Part shown: piece by piece, positions 1-11,645 of the stretch
Layout of the letters: the number at the start of each line of letters is the position of its first letter
Position numbering within the stretch: the first letter of the stretch is position 1
NCBI RefSeq assembly: GCF_051014685.1
Contig: NW_027479517.1
Location: forward strand, 43,463 to 107,462
Reading direction: 5' to 3'
Length of the DNA stretch: 64,000 nt
From: Ptiloglossa arizonensis
Taxonomy: Eukaryota; Arthropoda; Insecta; Hymenoptera; Colletidae
Notes under the pieces: generated by a model
Seen by the model: the letters and a program-made list of their open reading frames with translations, nothing else
Told to the model about the DNA's origin: nothing
Databases searched by the model: none
Made by a program: the position numbers and the translations under genes

Positions 1-168
1 CGTTCTAGTTATGCTTGTCGAGCATCAGAACTGCGATAATTTTGAGTTTCTCAAGCGTTTCTTACCTCCAAACTCCCATATCTCGCGAACGGATAGACCA
101 ATCCTCAAAATTTCTGTTGCATCTGAAAGTAGAGACTCGCCCGATTACAACAGTATGCGTACTTTTCC

Positions 169-343
169 CCTAGGCCGTTCTAGTTATGCTTGTCGAGCAT
201 CAGAACTGCGAAAATTTTGAGTTTCTAATCCGTTTCTTACCTCCAAACTGCCATATCTCGCGAACGGATTGACCAATCCGCAAAATTTTTGTTGCATCTG
301 AAAGTAGAAACTCGCCCGATTACAACGGTATGTGTACTTTTCC
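169..343 (+). repeat. Representative satellite monomer (175 bp)
   Basis: This unit is used here as reference, counted from CCTAGG as position 1. Positions 1-6 are the self-complementary CCTAGG (AvrII site). A variable head follows at about 18-27, seen elsewhere as TTATGCTTGTCGAG, TTATTCGTTTCGAG or TTATCCGTTTCGAG. Positions 43-50 are AAAATTTT. A variable stretch at about 57-66 reads CTAATCC, CTCATCC, CTCAAGC, CTCAACC or CTCAAAC in different units. Positions 83-99 are the nearly invariant core CCATATCTCGCGAACGG with a TCGCGA (NruI) site. Positions 97-112 form a dyad. A second A/T stretch, CAAAATTT, follows. The tail holds CTCGCCCGATTACAACGG, with the linked variant GAGACTCG...ACAACAG in many units. 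The choice of unit start is arbitrary. Confidence 0.95.
265..280. other. Dyad symmetry in monomer core (7-bp arms)
   Basis: CGGATTGACCAATCCG reads as CGGATTG, a 2-base spacer AC, then CAATCCG, which is the exact reverse complement of the left arm. The dyad recurs in the large class of monomers carrying GATTGACC. Two other common classes weaken it: GGATAGACCAATCCT shortens the arms, and GGATCGACGAATCCG keeps only 5-bp outer arms. Short dyads are reported in many centromeric satellites that lack a CENP-B box; any role here is inference. Confidence 0.75.
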
Positions 344-1139
344 CCTAGGCCGTTCCAGTTATTCGTTTCGAGCATCAGAACTGCGAAAATTTTGAGTTTC
401 TAATCCGTTTCTTACCTCCAAACTGTCATATCTCGCGAACGGATAGACCAATCCTCAAAATTTCTGTTGCATCTGAAAGTAGAGACTCGCCCGATTACAA
501 CAGTATGCGTACTTTTTCCCTAGGCCGTTCTAGTTATGCTTGTCGAGCATCAGAACTGCGAAAATTTTGAGTTTCTCAAGCGTTTCTTACCTCCAAGCTG
601 CCATATCTCGCGAACGGATTGACCAATCCGCAAAATTTTTGTAGCATCTTAAAGTAGAAACTCGCCCGATTACAACGGTATGTGTACTTTTCCCCTAGGC
701 CGTTCCAGTTATTCGTTTCGAGCATCAGAACTGCGAAAATTTTGAGTTTCTCATCCGTTTCTTACCTCCAAACTGCCATATCTCGCGAACGGATAGACCA
801 ATCCTCAAAATTTCTGTTGCATCTGAAAGTAGAAACTCGCCCGATTACAACGGTATGCGTACTTTTCCCCTAGGCCGTTCTAGTTATCCGTTTCGAGCAT
901 CAGAACTGCGAAAATTTTGAGTTTCTCAAACGTTTGTTACCTCCAAACTGCCATATCTCGCGAACGGATTGACCAATCCGCAAAATTTTTGTTGCATCTG
1001 AAAGTAGAAACTCGCCCGATTACAACGGTATGTGTACTTTTCCCCGAGGCCGTTCCAATTATTCGTTTCGAGCTTCAGAACTGAGAAAATTTTGAGTTTC
1101 TCAAGCGTTTCTTACATCCAAACTGCCATATCTCGCGAA

Positions 1140-1155
1140 CGGATTGATCAATCCG
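1140..1155. other. Perfect 16-bp palindrome variant of the dyad
   Basis: In monomers with GATTGATC the dyad becomes CGGATTGATCAATCCG, identical to its own reverse complement over all 16 bases. A single C-to-T change relative to the GACC class closes the spacer. Further examples begin near 1,664, 3,414, 5,864, 7,089, 9,714, 13,564, 15,489 and 18,119, and in the later HOR copies. It always occurs at the same monomer position. Confidence 0.8.
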
Positions 1156-4100
1156 CAAAATTTCTGTTGCATCTGAAAGTAGATACTCGCCCGATTACAA
1201 CGGTATGCGTACTTTTCCCCTAGGCCGTTCTAGTTATGCTTGTCGAGCATCAGAACTGCGATAATTTTGAGTTTCTCAAGCGTTTCTTACCTCCAAACTC
1301 CCATATCTCGCGAACGGATAGACCAATCCTCAAAATTTCTGTTGCATCTGAAAGTAGAGACTCGCCCGATTACAACAGTATGCGTACTTTTCCCCTAGGC
1401 CGTTCTAGTTATGCTTGTCGAGCATCAGAACTGCGAAAATTTTGAGTTTCTCAAGCGTTTCTTACCTCGAAACTGCCATATCTCGCGAACGGATTGACCA
1501 ATCCGCAAAACTTCTGTTGCATCTGAAAGTAGAAACTCGCCCGATTACAACGGTATGTGTACTATTCCCCTAGGCCGTTCTAGTTATTCGTTTCGAGCAT
1601 CAGAACTGCGAAAATTTTGAGTTTCTCATCCGTTTCTTACCTCCAAACTGCCATATCTCGCGAACGGATTGATCAATCCGCAAAATTTCTGTTGCATCTG
1701 AAAGTAGAGACTCGCCCGATTACAACAGTATGCGTACTTTTCCCGTAGGCCGTTCTAGTTATGCTTGTCGAGCATGAGAGCTACGAAAATTTTGAGTTTC
1801 TCAAGCGTTTCATACCTCCAAACTGCCATATCTCGCGAAAGGATTGACCATTCCGCAATACTTCTGTTGCATCTGAAAGTAGAAACTCGCCCGATTACAA
1901 CGGTATGCGTACTTTTCCCCTAGGCCGTTCTAGTTATTCGTCTCGAGCATCAGAACTGCGAAACTTTTGAGTTTCTCAAGCATTTCTTACCTCCAAACTG
2001 CAATATCTCGCGAACGGATAAACCAATCCGCAAAAGTTTTGTTGCATCTGAAAGTAGAAACTCGTCCGATTACAACGGTATGTGTACTTTTCCCCTAGGC
2101 CGTTCCAATTATTCGTTTCGAGCATCAGAACTGCGAAAATTTTGAGTTTCTCATCCGTTTCTTACCTCCCAACTGCCATATCTCGCGAACGGATAGACCA
2201 ATCCTCAAAATTTCTGTTGCATCTGAAAGTAGAAACTCGCCCGATTACAACGGTATGTGTACTTTTCCCCTAGGCCGTTCTAGTTATTCGTTTCGAGCAT
2301 CAGAACTGCGAAAATTTTGAGTTTCTCAACCGTTTCTTACCTCCAAACTGCCATATCTCGCGAACGGATCGACGAATCCGCAAAATTTCTGTTGCATCTG
2401 AAAGTAGAAACTCGCCCGATTACAACGGTATGCGTACTTTTCCCCTAGGCCGTTCTAGTTATCCGTTTCGAGCATCAGAACTGCGAAAATTTTGTGTTTA
2501 TCAAACGTTTGTTACCTCCAAACTGCCATATCTCGCGAACGGATTGACCAATCCGCAAAATTTTTGTTGCATCTGAAAGTAGAAACTCGCCCGATTACAA
2601 CGGTATGTGTACTTTTCCCCTAGGCCGTTCTAGTTATGCTTGTCGAGCATCAGGACTGTGAAAATTTTGAGTTTCTCAACCGTTTCTTACCTCCAAACTG
2701 CCATATCTCGCGAACGGATTGACTAATCCGCAAAATTTCTGTTGCATCTGAAAGTAGAAACTCGCCCGATTACAACGGTATGTGTACTTTTCCCCTAGGC
2801 CGTTCCAATTATTCGTTTCGAGCATCAGAACAGCGAAAATTTTGAGTTTCTCATCCGTTTCTTACCTCCCAACTGCCATATCTCGCGAACGGATAGACCA
2901 ATCCTCAAAATTTCTGTTGCATCTGAAAGTAGAGACTCGCCCGATTACAACAGTATGCGTACTTTTCCCCTAGGCCGTTCTAGTTATGCTTGTCGAGCAT
3001 GAGAGCTACGAAAATTTTGAGTTTCTCAAGCGTTTCTTACATCCAAACGGCCATATCTCGCGAACGGATTGACCAATCCGCAAAATTTCTGTTGCATCTG
3101 AAAGTAGAAACCCGCCCGATTACAACGGTATGCGTACTTTTCCCCTAGGCCGTTCTAGTTATTCGTTTCGAGCATCAGAAATGTGAAAATTTTGAGTTGC
3201 TCAAGCGTTTCTTACCTCCAAACTGCGATATCTCGCGAACGGATTGACCAATCCGCAAAATTTCTGTTGCATCTGAAAGTAGAAACTCGCCCGATTACAA
3301 CGGTATGCGTACCTTTCCCCTAGGCCGTTCTAGTTATTCGTTTCGAGCATCAGAAATGTGAAAATTTCGAGTTTCTCATCCGTTTCTTGCCTCCAAACTG
3401 CCATATCTCGCGAACGGATTGATCAATCCGCAAAATTTCTGTTGCATCTGAAAGGAGAAACTCGCCCGATTACAACGGTATGCGTACTTTTCCCCTAGGC
3501 CGTTCTAGTTATGCTTTTCGAGCATCAGGACTGTGAAAATTTTGCGTATTTCAACCGTTTCTTACCTCCAAACTGCCATATCTCGCGCACGGATTGACCA
3601 ATCCGCAAAATTTTTGTTGCATCTGAAAGTAGAAACTCGCCCGATTACAACGGTATGTGTACTTTTCCCCTAGGCCGTTCCAGTTATTCGTTTCGAGCAT
3701 CAGAACTACGAAAATTTTGAGTTTCTAATCCGTTTCTTACCTCCAAACTGCCATATCTCGCGAACGGATAGACCAATCCTCAAAATTTCTGTTGCATCTG
3801 AAAGTAGAGACTCGCCCGATTACAACAGTATGCGTACTTTTCCCCTAGGCCGTTCTAGTTATGCTTGTCGAGCATCAGAACTGCGAAAATTTTGAGTTTC
3901 TCAAGCGTTTCTTACCTCCAAACTGCCATATCTCGCGAACGGATTGACCAATCCGCAAAATTGTTGTAGCATCTGAAAGTAGAAACTCGCCCGATTACAA
4001 CGGTATGTGTACTTTTCCCCTAGGCCGTTCCAGTTATTCGTTTCGAGCATCAGAACTGCGAAAATTTTGAGTTTCTCATCCGTTTCTTACCTCCAAACTG

Positions 4101-5379
4101 CCATATCTCGCGAACGGATAGACCAATCCTCAAAATTTCTGTTGCATCTGAAAGTAGAGACTCGCCCGATTACAACAGTATGCGTACTTTTCCCCTAGGC
4201 CGTTCTAGTTATCCGTTTCGAGCATCAGAACTGCGAAAATTTTGAGTTTCTAATCCGTTTCTTACCTCCAAACTGCCATATCTCGCGAACGGATTGATCA
4301 ATCCGCAAAATTTCTGTTGCATCTGAAAGTAGATACTCGCCCGATTACAACGGTATGCGTACTTTTCCCCTAGGCCGTTCTAGTTATCCGTTTCGAGCAT
4401 CAGAACTGCGAAAATTTTGAGTTTCTCAAACGTTTGTTACCTCCAAACTGCCATATCTCGCGAACGGATTGACCAATCCGCAAAATTTTTGTTGCATCTG
4501 AAAGTAGAAACTCGCCCGTTTACAACAGTATGTGTACTATTCCCCTAGGCCGTTCTAGTTATTCGTTTCGAGCATCAGGACTGTGAAAATTTTGAGTTTC
4601 TCAAACGTTTGTTACCTCCAAACTGCCATATCTCGCGAACGGATTAAACAATCCGCAAAATTTTTATTGCATCTGAAAGTAGAAACTCTCCCGATTACAA
4701 CGGTATGTGTACTTTTCCCCTAGGCCGTTCCAGTTATTCGTTTCGAGCATCAGGACTGTGAAAATTTTGCGTTTCTCAACCGTTTCTTACCTCCAAACTG
4801 CCATATCTCGCGAACGGATTGACCAATCCGCAATATTTTTGTTGCATCTGAAAGTAGAAACTCGCCCGATTACAACGGTATGCGTACTTTTCCCCTAGGC
4901 CGTTCTAGTTATCCGTTTCGAGCATCAGAACTGCGAAAATTTTGAGTTTCTCAACCGTTTCTTACCTCCAAACTGCCATATCTCGCGAACGGATTGACCA
5001 ATCCGCAATATTTTTGTTGCATCTGAAAGTAGAAACTCGCCCGATTACAACGGTATGTGTACTTTTCCCCTAGGCCGTTCCAGTTATTCGTTTCGAGCAT
5101 CAGAACTGCGAAAATTTTGAGTTTCTAATCCGTTTCTTACCTCCAAACTGTCATATCTCGCGAACGGATAGACCAATCCTCAATATTTCTGTTGCATCTG
5201 AAAGTAGAGACTCGCCCGATTACAACAGTATGCGTACTTTTTCCCTAGGCCGTCCTAGTTATGCTTGTCGAGCATCAGAACTGCGAAAATTTTGAGTTTC
5301 TCAAGCGTTTCTTACCTCCAAGCTGCCATATCTCGCGAACGGATTGACCAATCCGCAAAATTTTTGTAGCATCTGAAAG

Positions 5380-6283
5380 TAGAAACTCGCCCGATTACAA
5401 CGGTATGTGTACTTTTCCCCTAGGCCGTTCCAGTTATTCGTTTCGAGCATCAGAACTGCGAAAATTTTGAGTTTCTCATCCGTTTCTTACCTCCAAACTG
5501 CCATATCTCGCGAACGGATAGACCAATCCTCAAAATTTCTGTTGCATCTGAAAGTAGAAACTCGCCCGATTACAACGGTATGCGTACTTTTCCCCTAGGC
5601 CGTTCTAGTTATCCGTTTCGAGCATCAGAACTGCGAAAATTTTGAGTTTCTCAAACGTTTGTTACCTCCAAACTGCCATATCTCGCGAACGGATTGACCA
5701 ATCCGCAAAATTTTTGTTGCATCTGAAAGTAGAAACTCGCCCGATTACAACGGTATGTGTACTTTTCCCCGAGGCCGTTCCAATTATTCGTTTCGAGCAT
5801 CAGAACTGAGAAAATTTTGAGTTTCTCAAGCGTTTCTTACATCCAAACTGCCATATCTCGCGAACGGATTGATCAATCCGCAAAATTTCTGTTGCATCTG
5901 AAAGTAGATACTCGCCCGATTACAACGGTATGCGTACTTTTCCCCTAGGCCGTTCTAGTTATGCTTGTCGAGCATCAGAACTGCGATAATTTTGAGTTTC
6001 TCAAGCGTTTCTTACCTCCAAACTCCCATATCTCGCGAACGGATAGACCAATCCTCAAAATTTCTGTTGCATCTGAAAGTAGAGACTCGCCCGATTACAA
6101 CAGTATGCGTACTTTTCCCCTAGGCCGTTCTAGTTATGCTTGTCGAGCATCAGAACTGCGAAAATTTTGAGTTTCTCAAGCGTTTCTTACCTCGAAACTG
6201 CCATATCTCGCGAACGGATTGACCAATCCGCAAAACTTCTGTTGCATCTGAAAGTAGAAACTCGCCCGATTACAACGGTATGT
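5380..6283 (+). repeat. Block duplicated 7 monomers downstream (copy a)
   Basis: About 904 bp recurs at a spacing of 1,225 bp (7 monomers). It starts with a CCAGTTATTCG-headed unit carrying CTCATCC and ATAGACC. Next come a CTCAAACGTTTG unit, then the unit with CCCCGAGGCC and CTGAGAAAATTTTG, then the unit with CTGCGATAATTTTG, and finally a unit with CTCGAAACTG. Identity ends on the left at GTAGC versus GTTGC and on the right at GTGAAC versus GTGTAC. The same run appears at about 682-1,557 and again near 28,678. Confidence 0.8.
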
Positions 6284-6604
6284 GAACTTTTCCCCTAGGC
6301 CGTTCTAGTTATGCTTGTCGAGCATCAGAACTGCGATAATTTTGAGTTTCTCAAGCGTTTCTTACCTCCAAACTCCCATATCTCGCGAACGGATAGACCA
6401 ATCCTCAAAATTTCTGTTGCATCTGAAAGTAGAGACTCGCCCGATTACAACAGTATGCGTACTTTTCCCCTAGGCCGTTCTAGTTATGCTTGTCGAGCAT
6501 CAGAACTGCGAAAATTTTGAGTTTCTAATCCGTTTCTTACCTCCAAACTGCCATATCTCGCGAACGGATTGACCAATCCGCAAAATTTTTGTTGCATCTG
6601 AAAG

Positions 6605-7508
6605 TAGAAACTCGCCCGATTACAACGGTATGTGTACTTTTCCCCTAGGCCGTTCCAGTTATTCGTTTCGAGCATCAGAACTGCGAAAATTTTGAGTTTC
6701 TCATCCGTTTCTTACCTCCAAACTGCCATATCTCGCGAACGGATAGACCAATCCTCAAAATTTCTGTTGCATCTGAAAGTAGAAACTCGCCCGATTACAA
6801 CGGTATGCGTACTTTTCCCCTAGGCCGTTCTAGTTATCCGTTTCGAGCATCAGAACTGCGAAAATTTTGAGTTTCTCAAACGTTTGTTACCTCCAAACTG
6901 CCATATCTCGCGAACGGATTGACCAATCCGCAAAATTTTTGTTGCATCTGAAAGTAGAAACTCGCCCGATTACAACGGTATGTGTACTTTTCCCCGAGGC
7001 CGTTCCAATTATTCGTTTCGAGCATCAGAACTGAGAAAATTTTGAGTTTCTCAAGCGTTTCTTACATCCAAACTGCCATATCTCGCGAACGGATTGATCA
7101 ATCCGCAAAATTTCTGTTGCATCTGAAAGTAGATACTCGCCCGATTACAACGGTATGCGTACTTTTCCCCTAGGCCGTTCTAGTTATGCTTGTCGAGCAT
7201 CAGAACTGCGATAATTTTGAGTTTCTCAAGCGTTTCTTACCTCCAAACTCCCATATCTCGCGAACGGATAGACCAATCCTCAAAATTTCTGTTGCATCTG
7301 AAAGTAGAGACTCGCCCGATTACAACAGTATGCGTACTTTTCCCCTAGGCCGTTCTAGTTATGCTTGTCGAGCATCAGAACTGCGAAAATTTTGAGTTTC
7401 TCAAGCGTTTCTTACCTCGAAACTGCCATATCTCGCGAACGGATTGACCAATCCGCAAAACTTCTGTTGCATCTGAAAGTAGAAACTCGCCCGATTACAA
7501 CGGTATGT
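6605..7508 (+). repeat. Block duplicated 7 monomers upstream (copy b)
   Basis: Second copy of the run described at 5,380-6,283. The two monomers in between (about 6,284-6,604) match the opening of the window at a spacing of 6,300 bp, including the CTGCGATAATTTTG unit and the CTAATCC unit. This supports repeated unequal exchange at whole-monomer steps. Confidence 0.8.
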
Positions 7509-9929
7509 GTACTATTCCCCTAGGCCGTTCTAGTTATTCGTTTCGAGCATCAGAACTGCGAAAATTTTGAGTTTCTCATCCGTTTCTTACCTCCAAACTG
7601 CCATATCTCGCGAACGGATTGATCAATCCGCAAAATTTCTGTTGCATCTGAAAGTAGAGACTCGCCCGATTACAACAGTATGCGTACTTTTCCCCTAGGC
7701 CGTTCTAGTTATGCTTGTCGAGCATGAGAGCTACGAAAATTTTGAGTTTCTCAAGCGTTTCATACCTCCAAACTGCCATATCTCGCGAAAGGATTGACCA
7801 TTCCGCAATACTTCTGTTGCATCTGAAAGTAGAAACTCGCCCGATTACAACGGTATGCGTACTTTTCCCCTAGGCCGTTCTAGTTATTCGTCTCGAGCAT
7901 CAGAACTGCGAAACTTTTGAGTTTCTCAAGCATTTCTTACCTCCAAACTGCAATATCTCGCGAACGGATAAACCAATCCGCAAAAGTTTTGTTGCATCTG
8001 AAAGTAGAAACTCGTCCGATTACAACGGTATGTGTACTTTTCCCCTAGGCCGTTCCAATTATTCGTTTCGAGCATCAGAACTGCGAAAATTTTGAGTTTC
8101 TCATCCGTTTCTTACCTCCCAACTGCCATATCTCGCGAACGGATAGACCAATCCTCAAAATTTCTGTTGCATCTGAAAGTAGAAACTCGCCCGATTACAA
8201 CGGTATGTGTACTTTTCCCCTAGGCCGTTCTAGTTATTCGTTTCGAGCATCAGAACTGCGAAAATTTTGAGTTTCTCAACCGTTTCTTACCTCCAAACTG
8301 CCATATCTCGCGAACGGATCGACGAATCCGCAAAATTTCTGTTGCATCTGAAAGTAGAAACTCGCCCGATTACAACGGTATGCGTACTTTTCCCCTAGGC
8401 CGTTCTAGTTATCCGTTTCGAGCATCAGAACTGCGAAAATTTTGTGTTTATCAAACGTTTGTTACCTCCAAACTGCCATATCTCGCGAACGGATTGACCA
8501 ATCCGCAAAATTTTTGTTGCATCTGAAAGTAGAAACTCGCCCGATTACAACGGTATGTGTACTTTTCCCCTAGGCCGTTCCAGTTATCCGTTTCGAGCAT
8601 CAGAACTGCGACAATTTTGAGTTTCTCAACCGTTTCTTACCTCCAAACTGCCATATCTCGCGAACGGATCGACGAATCCGCAAAATTTCTGTTGCATCTG
8701 AAAGTAGAAACTCGCCCGATTACAACGGTATGCGTACTTTTCCCCTAGGCCGTTCTAGTTATTCGTCTCGAGCATCAGAACTGCGAAACTTTTGAGTTTC
8801 TCAAGCATTTCTTACCTCCAAACTGCAATATCTCGCGAACGGATAAACCAATCCGCAAAAGTTTTGTTGCATCTGAAAGTAGAAACTCGCCCGATTACAA
8901 CGGTATGTGTACTTTTCCCCTAGGCCGTTCCAATTATTCGTTTCGAGCATCAGAACTGCGAAAATTTTGAGTTTCTCATCCGTTTCTTACCTCCCAACTG
9001 CCATATCTCGCGAACGGATAGACCAATCCTCAAAATTTCTGTTGCATCTGAAAGTAGAGACTCGCCCGATTACAACAGTATGCGTACTTTTCCCCTAGGC
9101 CGTTCTAGTTATGCTTGTCGAGCATGAGAGCTACGAGAATTTTGAGTTTCTCAAGCGTTTCTTACATCCAAACGGCCATATCTCGCGAAAGGATTGACCA
9201 ATCCGCAAAATTTCTGTTGCATCTGAAAGTAGAAACTCGCCCGATTACAACGGTATGCGTACTTTTCCCCTAGGCCTTTCTGGTTATTCATTTCGAGCAT
9301 CAGAACTGCGAAAATTTTGAGTTGCTCAAGCGCTTCTTACCTCCAAACTGCCATATCTCGCGAAAGGATTGACCATTCCGCAAAACTTCTGTTGCATCTG
9401 AAAGTAGAAACCCGCCCGATTACAACGGTATGCGTACTTTTCCCCTAGGCCGTTCTAGTTATTCGTTTCGAGCATCAGAAATGTGAAAATTTTGAGTTGC
9501 TCAAGCGTTTCTTACCTCCAAACTGCGATATCTCGCGAACGGATTGACCAATCCGCAAAATTTCTGTTGCATCTGAAAGTAGAAACTCGCCCGATTACAA
9601 CGGTATGCGTACCTTTCCCCTAGGCCGTTCTAGTTATTCGTTTCGAGCATCAGAAGTGTGAAAATTTCGAGTTTCTCATCCGTTTCTTTCCTCCAAACTG
9701 CCATATCTCGCGAACGGATTGATCAATCCGCAAAATTTCTGCTGCATCTGAAAGTAGAAACTCGCCCGATTACAACGGTATGCGTACTTTTCCCCTAGGC
9801 CGTTCTAGTTATGCTTTTCGAGCATCAGGACTGTGAAAATTTTGCGTTTCTCAACCGTTTCTTACCTCCAAACTGCCATATCTCGCGAACGGATTGACCA
9901 ATCCGCAAAATTTCTGTTGCATCTGAAAG

Positions 9930-11645
9930 TAGAAACTCGCCCGATTACAACGGTATGTGTACTTTTCCCCTAGGCCGTTCCAGTTATTCGTTTCGAGCAT
10001 CAGAACTGCGAAAATTTTCAGTTTCTCATCCGTTTCTTACCTCCAAACTGCCATATCTCGCGAACGGATAGACCAATCCTCAAAATTTCTGTTGCATCTG
10101 AAAGTAGAGACTCGCCCGATTACAACAGTATGCGTACTTTTCCCCTAGGCCGTTCTAGTTATCCGTTTCGAGCATCAGAACTGCCAAAATTTTGAGTTTC
10201 TCAAACGTTTGTTACCTCCAAACTGCCATATCTCGCGAACGGATTGACCAATCCGCAAAATTTTTGTTGCATCTGAAAGTAGAAACTCGCCCGATTACAA
10301 CGGTATGTGTACCTTTCCCCGAGGCCGTTCCAATTATTCGTTTCGAGCATCAGAACTGCGAAAATTTTGAGTTTCTCAAGCGTTTCTTACATCCAAACTG
10401 CCATATCTCGCGAACGGATTGACCAATCCGCAAAATTTCTGTTGCATCTGAAAGTAGAGACTCGCCCGATTACAACAGTATGCGTACTTTTCCCCTAGGC
10501 CGTTCTAGTTATCCGTTTGGAGCATCAGAACTGCGAAAATTTTGAGTTTCTCAAACGTTTGTTACCTCCAAACTGCCATATCTCGCGAACGGATTGACCA
10601 ATCCGCAAAATTTTTGTTGCATCTGAAAGTAGAAACTCGCCCGATCACAACGGTATGAGTTCTCTTCCCCTAGGCCGTTCTAGTTATGCTTGTCGAGCAT
10701 CAGAACTGCGATAATTTTGAGTTTCTCAAGCGTTTCTTACCTCCAAACACCCATATCTCGCGAACGGATAGACCAATCCTCAAAATTTCTGTTGCATCTG
10801 AAAGTAGAGACTCGCCCGATTACAACAGTATGCGTACTTTTCCCCTAGGCCGTTCTAGTTATGCTTGTCGAGCATCAGAACTGCGAAAATTTTGAGTTTC
10901 TCAAGCGTTTCTTACCTCCAAACTGCCATATCTCGCGAACGGATTGACCAATCCGCAAAATTTCTGTTGCATCTGAAAGTAGAAACTCGCCCGATTACAA
11001 CGGTATGTGTACTATTCCCCTAGGCCGTTCCAGTTATTCGTTTCGAGCATCAGAACTGCGAAAATTTTGAGTTTCTAATCCGTTTCTTACCTCCAAACTG
11101 CCATATCTCGCGAACGGATAGACCAATCCTCAAAATTTCTGTTGCATCTGAAAGTAGAGACTCGCCCGATTACAACAGTATGCGTACTTTTCCCCTAGGC
11201 CGTTCTAGTTATGCTTGTCGAGCATCAGAACTGCGAAAATTTTGAGTTTCTCAAGCGTTTCTTACTTCCAAACTGCCATATCTCGCGAACGGATTGACCA
11301 ATCCACAAAATTTTTGTAGCATCTGAAAGTAGAAACTCGCCCGATTACAACGGTATGTGTACTTTTCCCCTAGGCCGTTCCAGTTATTCGTTTCGAGAAT
11401 CAGAACTGCGAAAATTTTGAGTTTCTCATCCGTTTCTTACCTCCAAACTGCCATATCTCGCGAAAGGATTGACCATTCCGCAATACTTCTGTTGCATCTG
11501 AAAGTAGAAACTCGCCCGATTACAACGGTATGTGTACTTTTCCCCTAGGCCGTTCTAGTTATTCGTTTCGAGCATCAGAACTGCGAAAATTTTGAGTTTC
11601 TCAACCGTTTCTTACATCCAAACTGCCATATCTCGCGAACGGATT
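9930..11645 (+). repeat. Nested duplication, first copy (15- then 17-monomer spacing)
   Basis: From about 9,930 to 10,690 this segment matches from about 12,555 at 2,625 bp (15 monomers). From 10,686 to about 11,645 it matches from 13,661 at 2,975 bp (17 monomers). The change of spacing reflects two extra monomers in the second copy. Diagnostic shared variants are the CTGCCAAAATTTTG unit, the GATCACAACGG...TATGAGTTCTCTT unit, and the AAACACCCATATC unit. Confidence 0.8.

Larger units (their letters stand above)
1..6026 (+). repeat. Leading array segment: condensed HOR copy
   Basis: The variant order here follows the long HOR but skips large blocks. Bases from about 682 to 2,640 match from 6,632 at a spacing of 5,950 bp (34 monomers). 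The match shifts to 6,125 bp (35 monomers) at about 2,782, to 6,300 bp (36) at about 3,156, and to 8,575 bp (49) at about 3,691. Each step is a whole number of monomers, so this copy lacks monomers at several points. About 341-1,557 also matches 5,066-6,282 at 4,725 bp (27 monomers). The window opens inside a unit, so the true left edge lies outside. Confidence 0.75.

Noticed and set aside
162..180. Telomere-like CCCCTAGG
   Set aside because: It occurs once per monomer and is not a tandem short repeat.
184..375. Minus-strand open frames of about 60 codons (also 6,484-6,675, 20,526-20,708, 28,530-28,721)
   Set aside because: These are complementary readings of the same satellite units, with no start context, no conservation beyond the repeat itself and no recognisable domain.
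700..730. CENP-B-box-like motif around TTATTCGTTTCGAGCATC
   Set aside because: Only the TTCG start fits the canonical box; the A and CGGG positions needed by the core pattern are not matched, and many units replace TTCG with GCTTG.
682..873. Recurrent open frame of 63 codons (and a 69-codon partner such as 1,236-1,445) found dozens of times on the + strand
   Set aside because: It is satellite sequence read over slightly more than one unit. The unit length has remainder 1 modulo 3, so the frame rotates and stops follow. Single-base variants and indels are not biased toward preserving the frame, and there is no context of a gene.
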